A stretch of 64,000 nt of DNA, from the NCBI RefSeq assembly GCF_004341085.1, contig NZ_SLXW01000002.1, positions 806,001 to 870,000 of the forward strand, written 5' to 3'. Origin of the DNA: Sphingomonas sp. PP-CE-1G-424 (GTDB lineage: Bacteria > Pseudomonadota > Alphaproteobacteria > Sphingomonadales > Sphingomonadaceae). A program made the translations under genes and the position numbers. Every line of letters starts with the position of its first letter. The stretch's first letter is position 1. This document shows, piece by piece, positions 16,930 to 25,145 of the stretch. The notes under the pieces were generated by a model that saw only the letters and a program-made list of their open reading frames with translations, had not been told where the DNA came from and did not search any database.

Positions 16930-17032
16930 CGTAGCCCGCGCTATACAGCGGCTCCGCGTGAGGGCAAAAGCTCTTGGCGTGCGATCTGTCATTGCCCGTT
17001 CACTACCCCCGTTCACTACAAGGTTACGTCGT

Positions 17033-17167
17033 ATGTCCCGTTTCATCGTCTCGGTCGTCGTCGTTCTTGTGGTCGTGGTCGGCGGCCTGTTCCTACTGGC
17101 GGGCCGCGCGACCGAGCGTCCGCAGAGCCACGTCGAGAAGGCCGTGACGCTTGCGAACCTCTCTTAA
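17033..17167 (+). CDS. 44-residue single-span membrane protein
   Basis: The ATG at 17033 opens a 44-residue peptide with one strongly hydrophobic Val-rich helix (IVSVVVVLVVVVGGLFLLAG) and a polar tail ERPQSHVEKAVTLANLS. The tail overlaps the next gene's start by 17 bases in another frame, suggesting coupling. No family recognised. It is divergent from aroK. It may anchor or assist the exported protein that follows. Confidence 0.6.
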   Translation: MSRFIVSVVVVLVVVVGGLFLLAGRATERPQSHVEKAVTLANLS

Positions 17168-18998
17168 GGCAACGCTGGCGGCGGCCGTCGCCGTTGGGGC
17201 GCTCGTCGCGCTGGCACCCGCGATCGGTCAGGATCGCCCCGAATCGATCCTGCCGCCGGGCTTCGGCGATACGACCCCGTCGCCGGCCCCCGCGCAGCGA
17301 CCGAACGCGCCTGCGAACGCACCGCAGCCGACGCGCCCGATCACGGCGGCGCAATCATCGCCGCCCTCATCGACACCCCCATCGCCCTCCAGCGCGATGA
17401 TCCAGCCGCTGCCGTCGACGACGCCGGACGGGCTGCCGGTTCTACCGCCCGTCGCCACGCCCTCGCCGGTCGATCCGAGCGTGCTCGCGCGCTACGAGAT
17501 GCCCGAATCCGCGCGGCGTTCGCTCGAGACGGTAGGCCCGCTTACGGCGAGCGAGGGCGGGCTGGAGACGGATGCGTTCGGCGATGCCGATGGCCAGTAT
17601 GTCGAGACGCTGATGCGCCGGCTGACCGCGCCGCTGCCGTCGCGGTGGATGTCGATCCTGCTGCGGCGCGCGCTGGTGTCGCATGTCGATACGCCGAGCC
17701 ATACCAACGGCGCGGACTTCGCCGCCGAGCGGGCGTGGCTGCTGTTGCGGATGGGCGAATCGGTCGCGGCGCGGGCGGTCACGCAGAACGTCGATACCTT
17801 CAACTACACGCCGAAGCTGTATCAGGTCGCGATGAACGCGTCGCTGGCGACCGGCGATCCTGCCGGGTTCTGCCCGCTGGTTCCCGGCGCGATGCGCTAT
17901 GCCCCGTCGCGCGGCTGGACGATGGCGCAGGCGATATGCGCCGGGCTGTCGGGCAATCCTGCGCAGGCGACCCCGCTGATCGCGACCGCCAAGCGCCGCA
18001 ACGTCGCCAGCGGCGTCGACATGCTGCTGGCGCAGAAGGTCGTCGGTGCCGGCGCGCAAGGGCGTCAGGCGGTGACGATCGAATGGGACGGCGTCGATCA
18101 GCTGACCGCTTGGCGGTTCGGCCTGGCGATGGCGACCGGCGTCACCGTGCCCGACGAGCTCTATGCGAGCGCCGGGCCGCAGGTGCGATACTGGCAGGCA
18201 CTCTCGCCGTCGGTCGCGCTGGGTGACCGACTGGCGCCTGCCGAGGCGGCGGCGGGGCAGGGCGTGCTGTCCAGCGCCGCGCTGGTCGACCTGTATGCGG
18301 CGACCGCGACCGACGACGACGCGCAGAGTGGCGCAAGCGCGACGGCGAACGATCTCCAGACCGCCTATGCCGATCGCAATGCCGAGACGCGACTGACCGC
18401 GCTGCGCCAGTTGTGGGGCGGCAAGGAGGCGGAACCTGCCTATGCGCGGCTGGTGCTGACCGCGCGGGCGGCAGCGCGGATCGATCCGGCCTCGGGCAAG
18501 GCGGACGCCGATCATCTGGTCGCGTCGATGCTGACCGCCGGGCTCGACCGGACCGCGGCGCGCTGGCTCGGTACGGTGCCGAGCGGTAGCGACGCCTGGG
18601 CGATGATCGTGCTGAGCGATCCCGATGCGTATCGCCGGCTGAGTTATGGCGACCTCGCCTCCTATTCGGGCGGCGCGGGCGATTCGGCGTTGAAGCAACG
18701 GATGCTGTTCGCGGGCCTCGCCGGGATGGGCCGGCTTTCGCAAAGCGACATCGAGCGTGCCGCGCAGACGCTCGGTGTGCGGATCGGTGCCGCCAATGCC
18801 TGGACGCGCGCGCTGGATCGAGCCGCGCGCGACGGTCAGGCAGGGACCGTCGTCCTGCTCGCGGCGATCGGCATGCAGGCGCCCAACTGGAAGGGTATCC
18901 CGCCCGAGGCGCTGTACCGGATCGTCGGTGCGCTGCGCGCGGTCGGGCTCGACGGCGAAGCGCGGATGATCGCGGCCGAGGCGATCGCGCGGGCGTGA
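17151..18998 (+). CDS. Exported alpha-helical hypothetical protein (615 aa)
   Basis: A TTG start at 17151 with GAGAAGG ten bases upstream opens a signal peptide (LKATLAAAVAVGALVALAPA) and then a Pro/Ser/Thr-rich linker (about residues 30-110). The rest is rich in Ala-Leu helices with repeat-like pairs such as GESVAARAVTQNVDTFNYTP and ALRAVGLDGEARMIAAEAIA, suggesting TPR-like solenoid repeats. No catalytic motif is seen. Function unknown; probably periplasmic. Its stop overlaps the xerD GTG (GTGA), tying it to that operon. Confidence 0.75.
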   Translation: MRTSLKATLAAAVAVGALVALAPAIGQDRPESILPPGFGDTTPSPAPAQRPNAPANAPQPTRPITAAQSSPPSSTPPSPSSAMIQPLPSTTPDGLPVLPPVATPSPVDPSVLARYEMPESARRSLETVGPLTASEGGLETDAFGDADGQYVETLMRRLTAPLPSRWMSILLRRALVSHVDTPSHTNGADFAAERAWLLLRMGESVAARAVTQNVDTFNYTPKLYQVAMNASLATGDPAGFCPLVPGAMRYAPSRGWTMAQAICAGLSGNPAQATPLIATAKRRNVASGVDMLLAQKVVGAGAQGRQAVTIEWDGVDQLTAWRFGLAMATGVTVPDELYASAGPQVRYWQALSPSVALGDRLAPAEAAAGQGVLSSAALVDLYAATATDDDAQSGASATANDLQTAYADRNAETRLTALRQLWGGKEAEPAYARLVLTARAAARIDPASGKADADHLVASMLTAGLDRTAARWLGTVPSGSDAWAMIVLSDPDAYRRLSYGDLASYSGGAGDSALKQRMLFAGLAGMGRLSQSDIERAAQTLGVRIGAANAWTRALDRAARDGQAGTVVLLAAIGMQAPNWKGIPPEALYRIVGALRAVGLDGEARMIAAEAIARA

Positions 18999-19894
18999 CG
19001 CACGGCCGGGATCGCGCGCTGATCGATCGCTTCCTGGAAATGATGACGGCGGAGGCCGGCGCGGCGGCGAACACCGTCGCGGCCTATCGCAGCGACCTGT
19101 CGCTCGCGTCGCAGGCACTTGAAGGCGGCCTAGTCGACGCAAATGCGGATGCGCTGGCGACGCTCGCGGGCGAATGGTCCGCGCTGTCCAATGCGACGGT
19201 CGGGCGGAAGTCTGCGTCGCTCCGGCGTTTCTTCGCGTTCCTTGCCGACGAGGGTCACCGTCCCGACGATCCCGGCAATGCGCTCCCTCGTCCCGGCACC
19301 GTCCGCGCGTTGCCCAGGATATTGAGCCACGCCGATGTCGACCGGCTGTTCGCGGCGATCGCCGAACGGGCAGCGCGAGATCCGCTCGACCCCAACGACC
19401 TGCGCCTGTCCGCGCTGTTCGAGCTGCTCTACGGCTCCGGACTGCGCGCGACCGAACTGGTCAGCCTGCCGCGCAACGCGGTCCATCCCGATCGGCCGTT
19501 CCTGATCCTGCGCGGCAAGGGCGGGCGCGAGCGGCTGGTGCCGATCTCCGACCGTGCGCGCGCCGCCGTGGCGCTGTGGCGGACATATGTCGCGACCGAT
19601 CGCGCCTGGCTGTTCCCGTCGGGCAAGGGGCACCTCTCGCGCATTCGGCTGTACCAGATCGTAAAGGCGCTCGCCGCCGAAGCCGGCATCCCCCCCGACC
19701 GGGTCAGCCCCCATGTCCTGCGCCATGCGTTCGCGACGCACCTGCTTGCCGGCGGTGCCGACCTGCGCGCGCTGCAGTCGATGCTCGGTCATGCCGATAT
19801 CGCGACGACGGAGATCTACACGCACGTCGATTCGAGCCGCCTCGTCGAGCTCGTCAACACGCATCACCCCCTCGCGGATCTGCCCCCGCGCTGA
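18995..19894 (+). CDS. xerD: Tyrosine recombinase XerD
   Basis: A 299-residue site-specific recombinase resolving chromosome dimers at dif with XerC. The N-terminal SAM-like core-binding domain spans about 5-90. The catalytic set is complete: Arg151, Lys175, His240, Arg243, His266 and Tyr275 (LGHADIATTEIYTHV). The GTG start overlaps the preceding stop. Length and lack of phage or integron neighbours favour housekeeping XerD over an integrase. Confidence 0.93.
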   Translation: MTHGRDRALIDRFLEMMTAEAGAAANTVAAYRSDLSLASQALEGGLVDANADALATLAGEWSALSNATVGRKSASLRRFFAFLADEGHRPDDPGNALPRPGTVRALPRILSHADVDRLFAAIAERAARDPLDPNDLRLSALFELLYGSGLRATELVSLPRNAVHPDRPFLILRGKGGRERLVPISDRARAAVALWRTYVATDRAWLFPSGKGHLSRIRLYQIVKALAAEAGIPPDRVSPHVLRHAFATHLLAGGADLRALQSMLGHADIATTEIYTHVDSSRLVELVNTHHPLADLPPR

Positions 19895-19947
19895 CGCGAA
19901 CGGGGCGGCGCGTTGACGCGGACGGCGCCGCGCCGTAACCGCCGCAC

Positions 19948-20895
19948 ATGCCTAGCTTCCTCGACTTCGAGAAACCGATCGCCGAACTCCAGGGCCGGAT
20001 CGACGAACTCCGCGACACCGCCGCCGAAGGCAGCGTCGACCTGTCGGTCGATATCGCCCGTCTGCAAGCCAAGTCCGACAAGCTGCTGAAGGACACCTTC
20101 GCGCGGCTGACGCCGTGGCAGAAGACGCAGGTCGCGCGTCATCCCGAGCGCCCGCACTTCAGGGATTACGTCGCCGCGTTGTTCGACGAGTTCGTGCCGC
20201 TCGCGGGCGACCGCGCGTTCGGCGACGACCAGGCGATCATTGGCGGCTTCGCCACGTTCCGCGGTCGGAAGATCATGGTGCTCGGCCACGAGAAGGGCGA
20301 CGACACCGCCAGCCGCCTCCGCCACAATTTCGGCATGGGCAAGCCCGAGGGCTACCGGAAAGCGATCCGTCTGGTCGAACTCGCCAACCGATTCGGCCTG
20401 CCGATCGTCACGTTGGTCGACACCTCGGGCGCGTTCCCCGGTATCCAGGCCGAAGAGCGCGGCCAGGCCGAGGCGATCGCCCGCTCGACCGAAGCGTGCC
20501 TCAACGCCGGCGTGCCGATCGTCGCAGTGATCGTCGGGGAGGGCGGTTCGGGCGGCGCGGTCGCACTCGCCGCGGGCAACCGCGTGCTGATGTTCGAACA
20601 TGCGGTCTATTCAGTGATCAGCCCCGAAGGCTGCGCGTCGATCCTGTGGCGCACCTCCGACAAGGCCCCCGAGGCCGCCGAAGCAATGCGGATCACCGCG
20701 CAGGACCTCAAGGCGTTCGGCGTGATCGACGAGATCGTCGCAGAACCGCTCGGTGGCGCACACCGCGACTCGGTGGTGGCGATCGAGTCGCTCGGCAATG
20801 CGGTGTCGTCTGCGCTGGCCGAGCTGGCGCCGCTCTCGCCTGCCGACCTCCGCACGGATCGCCAGGCGAAGTTCCTCAAGATGGGTCGCCTCTGA
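19948..20895 (+). CDS. accA: Acetyl-CoA carboxylase carboxyltransferase, alpha subunit
   Basis: A 315-residue subunit that with AccD transfers carboxyl from carboxybiotin to acetyl-CoA, the first step of fatty-acid synthesis. Family signatures are [49 protein letters not shown] and [11 protein letters not shown]. Length is standard. It lies 54 bases after xerD and ends at a strong bidirectional terminator. Confidence 0.97.
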   Translation: MPSFLDFEKPIAELQGRIDELRDTAAEGSVDLSVDIARLQAKSDKLLKDTFARLTPWQKTQVARHPERPHFRDYVAALFDEFVPLAGDRAFGDDQAIIGGFATFRGRKIMVLGHEKGDDTASRLRHNFGMGKPEGYRKAIRLVELANRFGLPIVTLVDTSGAFPGIQAEERGQAEAIARSTEACLNAGVPIVAVIVGEGGSGGAVALAAGNRVLMFEHAVYSVISPEGCASILWRTSDKAPEAAEAMRITAQDLKAFGVIDEIVAEPLGGAHRDSVVAIESLGNAVSSALAELAPLSPADLRTDRQAKFLKMGRL

Positions 20896-20937
20896 CGCGG
20901 TCGTTCGCCCGGCGGCACTTCGCCGAACAGCGCAACG

Positions 20938-20976
20938 AAAAAGGGCGGCGAAACCGAAGTTTCGCCGCCCTTTTTC
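20938..20976. terminator. Bidirectional intrinsic terminator between accA and the Flp pilin
   Basis: AAAAAGGGCGGCGAAAC / GTTTCGCCGCCCTTTTT forms a perfect GC-rich stem with T-runs on both strands. It separates accA (+) from the convergent pilin gene (-). Confidence 0.92.
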
Positions 20977-20996
20977 GTACGCTACTGGTAACTCGA

Positions 20997-21170
20997 TTAC
21001 GTGGTCGAGGTGTTCAGCTTGGTCGAAACGTTGTTGAACGTCTTGTTCAGGCTGTTGCCCAGGCCCTGCATCGCGGCGATGGCGGCGACGGCGATCAGCG
21101 CGGCGATCAGGCCGTACTCGATTGCGGTTGCGCCCTTGGAGTTCTTGAAAAACTTGCGGATCGTCTTCAT
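20997..21170 (-). CDS. Flp family type IVb pilin (1)
   Basis: A 57-residue prepilin starting MKTIRKFFKNSKGATAIEYG. The G/ATAIEYGLIAALIAVAAIAA boundary is the Flp prepilin-peptidase site with Glu+5 and Tyr+6 followed by the single hydrophobic helix. It would be cleaved by a TadV/CpaA peptidase and assembled by a Tad machine, which is not in this window. ATG at 21170 is chosen over 21182 because GGAGACC lies upstream. An almost perfect CtrA-type motif lies about 90 bases upstream. Confidence 0.92.
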   Translation of the reverse strand: MKTIRKFFKNSKGATAIEYGLIAALIAVAAIAAMQGLGNSLNKTFNNVSTKLNTSTT

Positions 21171-21255
21171 TCCGGTCTCCATTGTTGGATTGCTTCAGTG
21201 TCACCCGGCTGGCCGGATGGACCGGAACAGCGCATCGACAGATACAAGTGTCTGG

Positions 21256-21270
21256 TTGAGAAAGGTTTAA
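21256..21270. promoter_or_regulatory. CtrA-like site upstream of the Flp pilin (one mismatch)
   Basis: TTGA-N7-TTAA on the plus strand is one base from the alphaproteobacterial CtrA motif TTAA-N7-TTAA. It lies about 90 bases before the pilin start. In Caulobacter the pilin gene is CtrA-controlled, so the position is reasonable, but the match is imperfect. Confidence 0.3.
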
Positions 21271-21330
21271 GGCCGCGATCGATAGTTTTGGCGGTGCCGA
21301 TACAGGGGGGCCGCGATGGCGCTCCGCAGG

Positions 21331-21534
21331 TCAGCGCGCCTGCGAAACCTTGGCGTCGACGGTGTTCCACATGCCGATCGTCGAGCCCGCCATGGCGGAC
21401 AGCCCGACGATCATCGCGATCACCACGAGACCGAGGATCAGGCCATATTCGATCGCCGTCGCGCCGCGTGAATCGCGGACGATGCTAACGATGGTGCGGG
21501 GCACCCGGTTCGATCTGGACGTCAGGAAACGCAT
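21331..21534 (-). CDS. Flp family type IVb pilin (2)
   Basis: A 67-residue second prepilin with a longer leader (MRFLTSRSNRVPRTIVSIVR then DSRGATAIEYG). The conserved GATAIEYG cleavage box and the helix LILGLVVIAMIVGLSAMAG mark it as Flp-type, and it ends in a polar WNTVDAKVSQAR. It is upstream of the first pilin on the same strand, with about 160 bases between; tandem divergent pilin copies suggest a major and a minor form. Confidence 0.9.
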   Translation of the reverse strand: MRFLTSRSNRVPRTIVSIVRDSRGATAIEYGLILGLVVIAMIVGLSAMAGSTIGMWNTVDAKVSQAR

Positions 21535-21565
21535 GCTCGCACGTGTAGGCGCAGGAGATTAAAGA

Positions 21566-21988
21566 ATGACCAACGACGACAGTGTTCCCGCGCGATTGCT
21601 GCCTGTGGTGGCCGCGGCGCTGGTCGATCTGGAGGGGCGGGTGCTGCTCCAGCAACGGCCGGAGGGAAAGTCGCTCGCGGGACTCTGGGAATTTCCCGGC
21701 GGTAAGGTCGAACCGGGGGAGACGCCCGAAGCGGCGTTGATTCGCGAACTCGAGGAGGAACTCGGAATCGCGGTCCCGCACGCCTGCCTCGCCCCGGCGA
21801 CGTTCGCGAGTGCACCGCTGGGCGATCGCCACCTGCTGTTGCTGCTGTACGTGACGCGCAAGTGGAGCGGTGTCCCGCGCGCGCTCGAAGCGACCGCGTT
21901 GCGCTGGGTCAGGCCGGTCGAGATGCACGCGCTGGCGATGCCCCCCGCAGACCGTCCGCTGATCGGCCTGCTCGACGCGCTGATCTGA
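21566..21988 (+). CDS. mutT: MutT-type Nudix NTP pyrophosphohydrolase
   Basis: A 140-residue Nudix hydrolase. The Nudix box is complete: GGKVEPGETPEAALIRELEEELGI, given here as GGKVEPGETPEAALIRE plus LEEELGI, around residues 45-67. The preceding LLQQRPEGKSLAGLWEFPGG and the C-terminal LRWVRPVEM are typical of 8-oxo-dGTP diphosphatases. It removes oxidised nucleotides, preventing A:T to C:G changes. It is divergent from the second pilin (31 bases between starts). Confidence 0.9.
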   Translation: MTNDDSVPARLLPVVAAALVDLEGRVLLQQRPEGKSLAGLWEFPGGKVEPGETPEAALIRELEEELGIAVPHACLAPATFASAPLGDRHLLLLLYVTRKWSGVPRALEATALRWVRPVEMHALAMPPADRPLIGLLDALI

Positions 21989-22047
21989 CTCGGCGAGCCG
22001 GTACGTCAGCCGCAACTGCGATCGCGGCTGCGACCGCCAGACAAACG

Positions 22048-23082
22048 TCACTGCCGTCGTATGGCATCTGACCGACCCGGAGGACGTCTAGGGAGACGAC
22101 CTGCAGAAACTTGGCCCTTTGCGGCGTTGCGGCCCTGGCCGAAGCGCTTGTGCCAAAGCCCGGTGATAATCGGCACTATGATCGATGTCATGATCACGCA
22201 GATGGCGACCAACGTCGTGGCATCTTTGGCGACCGGCATGAATTCCGGTGCGACGGCGGCGATTGCCAGAGGGTTGGCCACTGCGGCGCCGGCGGTAGAC
22301 GATGCGGCGATGCCAGCAGTGCCGGTGCCTCCGCCGACCAGAATGTCCGCGATGATCAGCGGCACGCCAGTCGCGACGATTACAAAAAGCGCGAAAACGA
22401 TCCCAAGCGCAGCCAATGGTGACAGCAACGTATGCAGATCGATCGTATTGCCTAGCGCGAACGCGAAGAAGGGGATCAAGATCTTGCATCCCGGCGAAAA
22501 GAAATCGCGTAGCTTCGGATCGAGGTTCCCAAGAGCAAAGCCCGCCACAAATGGCAATACGGCGCCGATAAACACCGCGAATTTGAAATGCGCTACGCCA
22601 GTTGCGCCGAGTATGAGCATGCTCATCAGCGGACCGGACTCGATCGAGAGCAGGACGAAAGCCCCGGATTCCTCGCTGCTCCCGAAACTTTGCATCAGCG
22701 ACGCGTACAGTCCGCCATTGGTCATATCGACTGCGCACACGATCGCGAGAAGCGACATGCCGGCAAAAAATCCTGTCTGAACACCGTCCGGTGGAATGTA
22801 CCGGGACGCGATGGCAACGATCACCCAAGCCGTAAGAAGCTTGGTCAGCAACAGAGAACCGGATTTGCGGAGCACCGTCGTGGTCGTGCTGAGGTGGACG
22901 GATGCGCCGATGCAAAAGAACCAGACCGCAAGGATGGGGATGATCCCGGTCATGAGCCCCTGGGTAAAGCCGCTGAAATACGGCGGCGCGCCTGGGGCCA
23001 GCGTTCGGCACAATGCGCCAATGAACAGTGGCACTATCATCATGCCACCCGGAATGCGGTCGACGCGGTCCTTGATATTCAT
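22048..23082 (-). CDS. kdgT: 2-keto-3-deoxygluconate permease (KdgT family)
   Basis: A 344-residue transporter with about ten helices. The N-terminal [19 protein letters not shown] is the KdgT signature; further family segments are [13 protein letters not shown] and the glycine-rich [20 protein letters not shown]. It imports KDG, a product of pectin or alginate degradation, with protons. The start at 23082 overlaps the stop of a 27-codon upstream ORF (ATGA). No KDG kinase or aldolase is adjacent, so it is an orphan, perhaps the remnant of an acquired sugar cluster. Its tail (from about residue 325) is Arg/Pro-rich and unusual. Confidence 0.85.
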   Translation of the reverse strand: MNIKDRVDRIPGGMMIVPLFIGALCRTLAPGAPPYFSGFTQGLMTGIIPILAVWFFCIGASVHLSTTTTVLRKSGSLLLTKLLTAWVIVAIASRYIPPDGVQTGFFAGMSLLAIVCAVDMTNGGLYASLMQSFGSSEESGAFVLLSIESGPLMSMLILGATGVAHFKFAVFIGAVLPFVAGFALGNLDPKLRDFFSPGCKILIPFFAFALGNTIDLHTLLSPLAALGIVFALFVIVATGVPLIIADILVGGGTGTAGIAASSTAGAAVANPLAIAAVAPEFMPVAKDATTLVAICVIMTSIIVPIITGLWHKRFGQGRNAAKGQVSAGRLPRRPPGRSDAIRRQ

Positions 23083-23162
23083 CGGGGCACTACCACCGTG
23101 GCCTCGGCTGGCTTGATTTCCAGACGCTCGTGAGTCTCGAATATCTTGAGAATGCTGGTCAT
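23079..23162 (-). CDS. 27-codon ORF coupled to kdgT (tentative)
   Basis: ATG at 23162 begins [20 protein letters not shown] and ends in VVVPR, overlapping the kdgT start as ATGA. It could be a leader peptide for translational coupling or the surviving end of a deleted upstream gene. No family is recognised and it has no independent support. Confidence 0.3.
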   Translation of the reverse strand: MTSILKIFETHERLEIKPAEATVVVPR

Positions 23163-23227
23163 GTCGGGAGCACCTCGTTCGGTCGCCGCGGGAGAAAATG
23201 GCTCCGGCGGCGAGCAGAGCGCGGAGC

Positions 23228-23308
23228 AAGCTTCTACAAGGCAACTACCCTGGCCGCATCTGGCCGAATCGGTACTTTATCGCGAAGTCCAACCGTTTCG
23301 ACCGGCCT
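23228..23308 (+). repeat. Dispersed repeat R, copy 3
   Basis: GCAAGCTTCTACAAGGCAAC then TGGCCGCATCTGGCCGAATC, GGTACTTTATCGCGAAG and a TTTCGACCGGC tail. It matches the inverted copy at 7112-7192 and the copy at 6851. The 355 bases between 23163 and 23517 otherwise show no convincing gene. Confidence 0.75.
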
Positions 23309-23517
23309 AGCCGATCCTGCATGAGCCGAAGGTCCAAGGCTGTGGCAGCCAGTAAGGGTGATCGATCAGCACTGCGAGAAAGGCGGCCCCGCCGCGCAGT
23401 GGCAGCGATCGCCGCTGACGTGTTCGAAAGCGGCCCTTCCGCTTACTTCCCACACCGGCCATTCCGCTTAAGGAACGCCCACTTGCAGACATTCGAGAGA
23501 CGTTCGATGATGCTCGA

Positions 23518-23706
23518 ATGGCCTCTACGGAAAGAAGCGACCTAATCCCTACTCTACGAGCGCGGCACAGGGATGCGGCGGAGCAACTCAAAAAGGCCCG
23601 TGACGATGGCGATCGTGCGCAAACACGAGCTTGGGAAGCCGCGTTCAAACGGATTAGCACGTTGAGATATGAGGCCGGAGACGATTTGAATGCACCGATC
23701 TGGTAA
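23518..23706 (+). CDS. Small charged hypothetical protein
   Basis: A 62-residue, highly helical, charged peptide (TLRARHRDAAEQLKKARDDG, then AWEAAFKRISTLRYEAGD). The same frame is open about 100 bases upstream and reads plausibly (ERPLADIRETFDDAR), so the gene may once have been longer; no start codon is present there and ATG 23518 is the first. No family recognised. It sits in the accessory patch downstream of repeat R. Confidence 0.42.
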   Translation: MASTERSDLIPTLRARHRDAAEQLKKARDDGDRAQTRAWEAAFKRISTLRYEAGDDLNAPIW

Positions 23707-23739
23707 TGTGCGCTTTCCCCACACCCGGTCGTTCCATAC

Positions 23740-24141
23740 TTATGGCCGGGGCGTGCGGGCTTGGTGGGCAAAGTACTCGCCGTAGTCGCCTCGACCTTCG
23801 AATGCCTCTGCGTGAAAGCCAGTTGGTTGCAGAACCAGTGATCGTGTCTCCATCGCTTTGGCAAGATTTTTCGAAACGGCGTCATCTTCGAAGATCCACG
23901 GTGTTATCGCGACCATGATAGCTCCCACAAACAGGAACTCCGCGTCCGATGAGGCTTCACCCCCGAAGTGGTCGAACACATCCCGCCATAGTTTGGGAGC
24001 GGCCGGATCATGAGAGAGTCCGGTAAGAAAATCGGGCTCCGCCCAATGCCACCAAGTCAGGAATAGCAGATGCAGGGCTGATCCTCGATCGCGATCGCCC
24101 GCGTCCCATCCCGCGCGAAGGCGTTGATACGTCTCTTCCAT
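23740..24141 (-). CDS. Hypothetical protein (133 aa)
   Basis: A soluble, Trp/Phe-rich protein: YQRLRAGWDAGDRDRGSALH, then LTWWHWAEPDFLTGL and AIMVAITPWIFEDD. The LFLTWWHWAEPDFLTGL segment is distinctive but not assigned to a family I recognise. The ATG at 24141 is chosen; a TTG at 24159 would add six residues. Codon use is a little less GC-biased than that of core genes. It is a lone gene between dispersed repeats. Confidence 0.65.
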   Translation of the reverse strand: MEETYQRLRAGWDAGDRDRGSALHLLFLTWWHWAEPDFLTGLSHDPAAPKLWRDVFDHFGGEASSDAEFLFVGAIMVAITPWIFEDDAVSKNLAKAMETRSLVLQPTGFHAEAFEGRGDYGEYFAHQARTPRP

Positions 24142-24190
24142 GGCTTGTCCGCACCCCAAACTAAGGGTGCGTTATGGCCGAAGGTAGTTA

Positions 24191-24242
24191 TGTCCGCTAT
24201 CCTCCCCATTCCGGCCGTCCGCTTTTCGCCCACAAGCGGACG
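24191..24242. repeat. Repeat S left copy with 9-bp hairpin
   Basis: GTCCGCTATCCTCCCCATTC matches, with a few changes, GTCCGCTTTCCTTCCCATTT at 24486-24515 on the far side of the small membrane gene. Within it CGTCCGCTT (24216) and AAGCGGACG (24234) form a hairpin. Confidence 0.55.
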
Positions 24243-24277
24243 TTGCGCGAGGCGGGGGGCGGTGGCAGTCTAACCCG

Positions 24278-24484
24278 ATGCTGGCCGTAACAATCCTCAT
24301 CGTTTGTGTCGCAGTCTTCTCGGCTGCCGCGATCAATGCCGTCGTTCAACAGCGGCTTCTGGAACAAGGCGGACGCTGGTTCCCTAGCACGGTTAAGTCA
24401 GGCCTATCTGGGATTGCCGTTATGGTCGGCGTCTTGGCTCTTTATTTCGGGATAGGCAGCATCATCGTTCGCCTGGCGGCCTAA
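24278..24484 (+). CDS. Small two-helix membrane protein
   Basis: A 68-residue protein with two hydrophobic helices (LAVTILIVCVAVFSAAAINA and SGIAVMVGVLALYFGIGSII) joined by a polar loop VVQQRLLEQGGRWFP. No family recognised. It is flanked by copies of repeat S and ends 110 bases before tRNA-Cys. Confidence 0.6.
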   Translation: MLAVTILIVCVAVFSAAAINAVVQQRLLEQGGRWFPSTVKSGLSGIAVMVGVLALYFGIGSIIVRLAA

Positions 24485-24485
24485 C

Positions 24486-24515
24486 GTCCGCTTTCCTTCC
24501 CATTTCGGACATTCC
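24486..24515. repeat. Repeat S right copy
   Basis: GTCCGCTTTCCTTCCCATTT followed by CGGACATTCC. It is a direct imperfect copy of 24191-24220 and begins right after the stop of the small membrane gene. Confidence 0.55.
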
Positions 24516-24595
24516 AGCCGACCAGCAGTCGACGAAATTCGCGATTAGACGTAGTTGGCCAGCGCTAAGTGACTGAAAATCACGGTTAGACAATT

Positions 24596-24669
24596 TGGAG
24601 GCCCGACCGGGAATCGAACCCGGGTGCGAGGATTTGCAGTCCTCTACGTCACCACTCCGCCATCGGGCC
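24596..24669 (-). tRNA. tRNA-Cys (GCA)
   Basis: A 74-nt cloverleaf including encoded CCA (24596-24598). The acceptor pairs GGCCCGA with TCGGGCC, the anticodon stem-loop is GAGGA-CTGCAAA-TCCTC with anticodon GCA, the T-arm is CCCGGGTTCGATTCCCGG, and the discriminator base is U as expected for Cys. It marks the right edge of the accessory patch and could serve as an integration site, but no integrase or duplicated tRNA end was found. Confidence 0.96.
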
Positions 24670-25145
24670 CCGATGCGTGAAGGCGGCGCAAATGCTTCGT
24701 TTTGCGCGGCGGGTCAACCGGGAGTTTGCCGATCGCGTCGAATTGTCGCGATCGGCGTGGCGGGGGCGTGCAAACCGACCGGCCGTTCCTGGGAGCGCGG
24801 TCTGGTCACGACGGGCGCGGGGCAGTGGATGCGGTGAGCCGTAGCGCGGACAGGCGATTTGCGCGGGACGACGGTCGGTTTGCTTGCTAGGGGAGCCACA
24901 GAGGTGTTGCCGTGGACTTCCGCATGCGCCCTCGACGTCCCGCCCGCGGCATCTCGGTGTCACACGGGCGGGCGGGGCGTCACCCTCCCAGCATCGGTCC
25001 TCTTCCGCACTTCGTCGCGTCGGGCGGGGGCTTCCGCCTGTTTTGAACCAAACGCGTGCTTGGCGTAGCGCGGGGCGCGCGATATCAGGTCATCACGACA
25101 ACTAGTGTATTGCACATGTAAAACAGCTGTGCGACAGGATAAGCC
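24670..25145. other. Gene-free stretch between tRNA-Cys and the PCMT-like gene
   Basis: About 475 bases without a convincing ORF on either strand. The last 45 bases (AT-rich, with CAACTAGTGTATTGCACATG) probably hold the promoter of the PCMT-TolC operon; the rest shows nothing recognisable. Confidence 0.4.

Noticed and set aside
17442-19142. 566-residue minus-strand frame
   Set aside because: Antisense shadow of the exported protein and xerD with Arg/Gln/Pro-rich composition and no motif.
18995-19894. XerD as a phage or island integrase
   Set aside because: Housekeeping length and context (overlap with an exported protein, accA next), no attachment-site duplication, no phage genes.
24596-24669. 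tRNA-Cys as proven integration site of an island
   Set aside because: No integrase and no duplicated tRNA end was found on either side; only repeat-rich small genes are present.
24670-25145. Riboswitch or small gene in the gap before the PCMT-like gene
   Set aside because: No conserved riboswitch core or coding frame could be recognised by eye.
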